A DNA stretch of 64,000 nucleotides from Oikopleura dioica (Eukaryota > Chordata > Appendicularia > Copelata > Oikopleuridae), in assembly GCA_907165135.1 (NCBI GenBank), contig OU015569.1:1922001-1986000 (forward strand), read 5' to 3'. Positions within the stretch are counted from its first letter, which is position 1; each line of letters opens with the position of its first letter. The notes below the pieces were generated by a model. It was not told the origin of the DNA and did not search any database. It saw only the letters and a list, made by a program, of their open reading frames with translations. Positions 58,897 to 64,000 of this stretch are shown here, piece by piece. The position numbers and the translations under genes are program-made.

Positions 58897-61800
58897 AAAA
58901 TTATCCTTTCATTTCGCACTTATCGATAAAAAAATAAAATTATCAAAAAAAATTAAACCTGCATGAAATCAAATCCGCGCGAGAAATACAAGTTTTCAAT
59001 CCAATTTTGAGAATATTATGTGGCAACAGGCTCAGAAGGGGATTAAGATGAGCAAAAACACTTCGAAAAATTAAATGGTAGCTGTGACATTTGGGGATGA
59101 TGGAGTAATCCTGTTGCGTCTCCATTCAAATAGAAAATTTGCGTCCACCGACCTTTGAAAAAAAATAAGAAACGGGAAACGCGCGGAGCCGGAAAATTGG
59201 AGGAAAAAAATGAAATTTTCACATGCTTGTACTTTTCGGAAAAGTGGAGCAGATAAAGCGGCCGCTCGTTTATCCGACAGGTCATCACTAAAAGTGCCAA
59301 TTTGTCCGGCACACTGTCAGATACAACACAGCCAAAATACTAAACTAGCCATAATTTTACTATTTAAAAACTTCTAGTCTTTCCTTGAAAAGATTCAAAA
59401 GACCGCTCACTTTTTACAGTACGAATATATTTTAGCATTACAGTTAGCCTCTTTAGAAAGTAATATATCTTTTTTTTTAGCCGTGGAAGAAGATTTACTG
59501 TCCGTTTACTGTTCATACTTGGCCAATAAAAGCCCAACTGTATAGGTCAGCTGTTGATTTATTGTAAGATCGTCAATTTTCATTAAAAAATAAGAAACTT
59601 TTTCAAAGCTGGATTTGCTCCAAACGAAAGAGGAAAAGATTGAAATTTGAAAATTGAAAATTGGATTGGTATTGAATTAGGCGCGCGGAAATGTGGTTTA
59701 TATCGTCAATAAATTGGAAATTTGGCTTGATCAGTCTAAATACTATTTCGAGTGTCCCAAAACAGCGCACTTTCTATTTCCGAAATAATTTACCTGGGCG
59801 CACTTGATGCCGGACAAGGCAGACAGCAGGCGCAGGATAATCTGCTCGGGGCTTTCGAATACTTCCGCTGAGGATCAAAAACTTCCCAAAAAATAATCAT
59901 AAAGCCGCTTTTTTTTGCTTTCAACTTTTTTAATTTCTTTCGGACAAAAACAGTATTCTTAGGGAGAATCGGCAATGTGCTTGCTTTTCAGTCGATAGCC
60001 CATAAAAAGAGATTAATTCCCCGAATCCATGAATTTCGCGAGTTGAACAAAGGCTCCAGTTGAAAATTGGGGAACGAAACTAAAAGGCTCTCCGCTGGGA
60101 GTTGAATAACAGCCGCTGCGACTTAACTAATTGGCAATTAATCCGAATCCGTATTTTGGCCAGTCCCTAAAGAAGGATGAGCTGAGCTAATAAAAATTCA
60201 ATGGGAAGGAATTCTAGCCGCATTCTTCCGCCAGGGATTAATTCAAAAGCGAGACAGTCTGCCCAAAAATCTTACGCCAGGGTCAAGCCCCAGCCAACAA
60301 TTGATTTTTTTACGAATACTGGATTGATTTTTAGAAAATTAGAAAAAAACTCGGCAAACGTAAAATGCGGGCTTGAGTCCGAATTTTCAAAAAGTCAATT
60401 TTATTTGTATTTTTTTTTCAAATTTCTCCATTGATAATTAATTTCTTTCCAAAACAAAATCAGCATGAGGTGGCACGTGACCTTGAAAAGTTGGAGAAAA
60501 GCGGCGTCGTGGGAACGCTCGGGAATAGATCTGCGATATCCGGAGTTATATCGTGTGCGAATTCGTCTTGATCGCATTTTGGATTGAAATCATCGAAAAC
60601 TCATTTCCTTGGAAGGGAGAAAAAACGGTGAATTTAGCGGATTCGGCAGCTTGCTTGAAATCAATTGCCTCTCTCACGAGAAATGTCGAGAGCTGTACCA
60701 TTTGCTTTGTTGAATTTATTAACCGTGGGAAAAGTAGCTGCTCAGAACATCATAAAACCAAGAAAATGAATCGCTCAATAAGCGTTACCAACTCCTTCAA
60801 ATAAAGATAAAATTGACTTTTCGTGAAGAAAAAAATTGCCAAAAGAAAGTTTTTTTGTTTTTGTTATAATTTTTATATAAGAAACTTTCTTAAATTTTTT
60901 TTTACAAAAGAGCTTTTTTTTAAGTTTTAGGCGAATTAGAAAACCTCAAAAGTATATGTGGATGCGGACGGAAGGCGTCCGAGGATGTTTGTTTGAAAGG
61001 TTTAATAATAATCCGGTTGACGCGGCGGGCGATTATCCGCACGAAAAATGTGGCTTAGCCCTTATCACAAGAAAGTCTTTTTTAAGCAAAAATTTATTCG
61101 AAAGCCCGCTCCTTCATGATTGCTTTGCTAATTAACAAATTACAAAGGCAGCTCTTGTTCTTCGGGAATCTTCATAAGTCGAGTTTCTTCTTTTCAAATC
61201 TCTATCTTCAAATTTCAGTTCTAATCTCTTTGTTGTCTCCAAAACTGTTTCTTCCTAAAAGCAGCAAATATGACTGGTATTATTATTACTTCAATAGGAA
61301 TTTATTTCCTCGGAGATTTTTTTTTTCGTGGAGCAAATTTCGAGAAGCGCGGCGCAGTGCGCGCTCGTAGCTCTCCGGCGCCGCCAAGAAAGCGCAAAAA
61401 ATATAGGGCGGCGCATTAGTAGAGCGCAACACCACGCACTTCTAGCGCTACCCTAAGCATATCAAACATGTTGATTCAAATGTTGCATAAGAAAGAAATG
61501 GAAAGACCGTCTTTATTCAACTCTACTTCAAATTAATTGCATTAGCCAAAGTATAGATACCTTCTGACTGTAATTAGTACAATACTGTAATTACACTTCG
61601 TTAATTTGATCTTAAAACTGAAGGCTTTGAAGATTATCGCTTCCGTCCTATTATTATTATAGTGATAATTATTGAAGAAAAGGTGGTCATGATTTTCACG
61701 AGTAGAATAAAAACTGGATATTGGTAGTGTGCGAAATCTAAAACTCGATTTGCGAGTTTGAGGAATTCGCTGGCTCTATTACACATGTTTGTTATTGGGC

Positions 61801-63154
61801 GCACTTCCGGCTCCGGGGAAATTACTCTGAAGAGAGGCTTTACCAAAAAATAACCATCGGAAATTGGCGCCTTTGTGTGTTTTATTAGGACGATTAGCAT
61901 GATTCCTCGCTGGTTATTTTCTCTCTGACTCTAACTTCCTCGTGACGTACGGCTTTAACACCAATTACCGTTATTGCAATCAACTTTACGAGTTTGATTT
62001 TATTGCTTGTTCCATCTAGAATACTTACTTTTATGCTGCTAATTAGGAGAGTTAATGAGATGGACTTCTGATAAACCCTCTCTCTGCAGAAACGAAGAGG
62101 ATTTTATTTCTTTTAAAATGAAGCGATCTACTTTCCGAGTCGAAATTCTATATCTTTGAATCTTTGGCAAAGTTCTGATAGATTAGTTCTCGCTTGAGTG
62201 CTCAAGAATAACAACTGATGGTTGCTCGATGCGAGTATAAGTCGCCCAAGCAGGCCAATTTCATCGTAAACGATGATTTACAACAGGCACGCGCAACACC
62301 TGCCCTACTACAGTAACATACAGTAGCCAAGAAGTGAAATATACCGACGGCGCGCACAAAGGGATGATCTTCTGAGGGTAATCCAGTTTATGGTCCCCTA
62401 TTATCCCCAACATACTGACAATGCGACTCGCGCTGGCTCCCCGCCAACTGCCGATAGATCTCGGCTCCTATCGCCGACGATTTCAGAAAAAAAAACGAAG
62501 CAGGTTCAGAAGAAGGCTGGAAAAAAGCCAAAGTATGGACAAAACGCTCTTAGCGAAATTATTAATGCCCAGCGCTTTCAATTTCGAGTGCTATCGCAAT
62601 TTCAGCCCTGACAAATAAAACAATCAAAAATACTGCAAGACTTGGTCAGAATATTTAAAACTGGAAGGCTTCGATTCCAAGCTTTTAACTTTTTAATTCG
62701 CTGAGTCGATAAGAGCCTGTCATTTTTGTACTTTGAGCGTCAGCTATGTTTATGCCGAGTTTGTCAGAAGTCGCCTTCATTTAGGCTCCCGTAGTCCTTG
62801 ACCCTGTTAGCGCTGCCATGTCCCTATTACTTTATGGGCCATCGGCGCCATGTTTGAAAGTGGCTTCTTGTCTGATCTCGGTTCCGCCCCGCCGCGCGTT
62901 TTGATCTCAATCAGCAGAACTCGCTGCTCAGAAAAGAAACTCTCAGGTACTTTCTACTGGCGCCCATCCAAAATTACTTTCAATCCGAAATCGCTCTTCC
63001 TTGATTCACGAGTAAATTTTCGTTGAATTTTAAACCATTCAACAGTTTAGTCCAACGAACTTCGCTGACGATAAAAGAAGATAATTTATTCATGTCTTTC
63101 GTGAAGCGTCACATCTTTTTTTTACTTTTTTCGTAATTTCACAGTTTTCACAAA
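58897..63154. promoter_or_regulatory. Long intergenic region upstream of Jagged
   Basis: About 4.25 kb, the longest gene-free stretch in the window. It lies between Jagged (minus) and the partial gene at the right edge (plus), so both promoters should be here. All frames are short and lack coding character. There are many T- and A-runs, and a GC-rich patch near 61320-61450 (GCGCGGCGCAGTGCGCGCTC). Nothing else recognised. Confidence 0.4.
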
Positions 63155-64000
63155 ATGTTCAATTTTTTTTCTTTCTTTTTCGTTTTTTCTTGTGCCGAAA
63201 ATTCGGATCCGCAAAGTGTCCATTACTTCGAGAGAACACATGATAACGGAAATTCTATTCAAGGGACTCAGAGTGTTCTTGAAGCAGTATGCGAATCCCC
63301 GACAGTGCAAGGAAACTTACCAGGTCGAGTTTTGCTAGCTCTCTTCGTTGATTTCCTCCGTTGAAATCAATTCGAAACTCGAGAAAGGGGTGGATGTGAA
63401 ACTAAAATGGAACTCTCTGGAATCCTGGATAAAAGATCCAAACCAATCAAGATTTATTAATAAGACGATTCTTGTTAGAGAATCTCTCGAAAAATTAAAG
63501 ACGAAAAAATTCATAAATTGGCGAAATCAAGCGTACAGTAAAAACCGCTGGTTTGGGACACCTGAAAATCCTTCTGGTTTGGGACAGTCGGGCGAATTAA
63601 CGATCAAAGGCACGCGGCCACGGGGGTGTTTTTAAACTGACCGCTTTACCCGGAAGGCGAAAGTGGCGCGCGAGAGCAAAAGTGAAAATACTTCTAGTTT
63701 GGGACACGTGGGTGGACTAGGGGTGTCCCAGACCAGCGGTTTTTATTGTACAAGAACTCAACGTATCAATTTGTAGGCAAGCTCCTTTCTTAATTATTTC
63801 GTGCTTACGATGTTTAGCTGTCGAAGTTGGCGGAGTCGACAAAGAGATGGTTGCGTTTCCCATCAATGGTTCAGTAATGGTCAACGCTGTTATCTGTCAA
63901 CTCGCGGATGATGGTCACAAGTTTAATGACTTTCTTGGAGTTTACTGGCATTATCTGCTTGTTTCACAGCCGTTGGTTTCAAGAACCACATCCTGGATCG
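63155..64000 (+). CDS. Unrecognised secreted protein, 5' part only
   Basis: ATG 63155 gives a good signal peptide (MFNFFSFFFVFSCA|ENSD). A frame with coding character follows at about 63333-63537 (SSVEINSKLEKGVDVKLKWN..., KTKKFINWRNQAY), and another at 63818-64000 (VEVGGVDKEMVAFPINGSVM..., HKFNDFLGVYWHYLL) that runs off the window. A phase-0 junction from about 63273 to 63333, and a phase-1 junction from 63537 to 63818 whose donor lies in a MITE terminal repeat, connect them. Splice sites are tentative. No family recognised. Confidence 0.45.
63537..63747. mobile_element. MITE with terminal inverted repeats and GTAC duplication
   Basis: Left end AGTAAAAACCGCTGGTTTGG pairs with right end CCAGACCAGCGGTTTTTATT. 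GTAC flanks both sides (63533-63536, 63748-63751). The phrase CTGGTTTGGGACA or CTAGTTTGGGACA recurs near each end and inside, so the element carries sub-terminal repeats. It lies in a probable intron of the edge gene, and GTAAAA at 63538 is a possible splice donor. Confidence 0.8.

Noticed and set aside
63122-63412. Possible minus-strand gene with a GTAAGT donor near 63315-63320
   Set aside because: The minus exon (FHIHPFLEFRIDF...) is open and has a donor, but no partner exon was found, while the plus strand has a signal peptide and downstream coding frames. Kept as a low-confidence plus gene.

Overview
This is a window of a very compact animal genome. Genes are packed a few hundred bases apart on both strands. 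Most introns are 40-65 bp with GT-AG ends, and several run in-frame without a stop. Closely spaced same-strand genes have splice-acceptor-like sequences just before the downstream ATG, as expected for operons resolved by spliced-leader trans-splicing. The gene content is metazoan: Jagged, GW182, CPEB, RABL2, a ZP/EGF protein. Taken together this suggests an appendicularian tunicate, most likely Oikopleura dioica or a close relative. That is an inference from architecture, not a database match. All exon borders were worked out by eye from reading frames, splice motifs and remembered family members. Gene spans are firmer than individual splice sites, which may be off by a base.

Layout. 1-3666 (minus): a large unrecognised helical protein, cut by the window edge. 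4845-9575 (+): tripeptidyl-peptidase II. 10046-10978 (+): RABL2. 11217-14545 (+): a reduced GW182/TNRC6-like protein. 16803-19500 (+): TRAPPC13, PSTK and a short acidic exon. 19841-21121 (+): an intronless 426-aa protein. 21425-23321 (+): CPEB. 25558-33332 (+): a candidate four-gene operon of an unknown 311-aa protein, ORC3, ORC5 and a secretory-pathway Ca/Mn-ATPase. 33635-36561 (+): a short ORF that overlaps the start of an ER class-I alpha-mannosidase, which hosts a small antisense gene in one intron. 36892-37379 (+): a Gly/Ala-rich small protein. 37669-39313 (minus): a nuclear-looking protein with tandemly duplicated exons and a SUMO-interacting motif. 40945-43665 (minus): a secreted EGF/ZP protein flanked by two copies of a duplicated segment. 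44514-44586 (+): tRNA-Phe(GAA). 45014-58896 (minus): a Jagged/Serrate-type Notch ligand with unusually long introns. 63155-64000 (+): the start of an unrecognised secreted protein.

The most unusual signal is how mobile elements relate to introns. Intron 2 of TPP2 is bounded by a perfect 26-bp terminal inverted repeat and a 5-bp target-site duplication. Its GT donor is the first two bases of the element, and its AG acceptor comes from the duplicated target, so splicing restores the pre-insertion exon exactly. This is the structure expected of an intron made by a transposon insertion. A second element, near 63.54 kb, also places a candidate GT donor inside its terminal repeat. Elsewhere there are a TTAA-flanked element, a small foldback, and a 576-bp foldback whose empty site survives in a paralogous segment about 4 kb away.

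Functional themes: post-transcriptional control (GW182, CPEB), origin recognition (ORC3 beside ORC5), secretory pathway and glycosylation (TRAPPC13, Ca-ATPase, mannosidase), selenocysteine synthesis (PSTK) and Notch signalling (Jagged).
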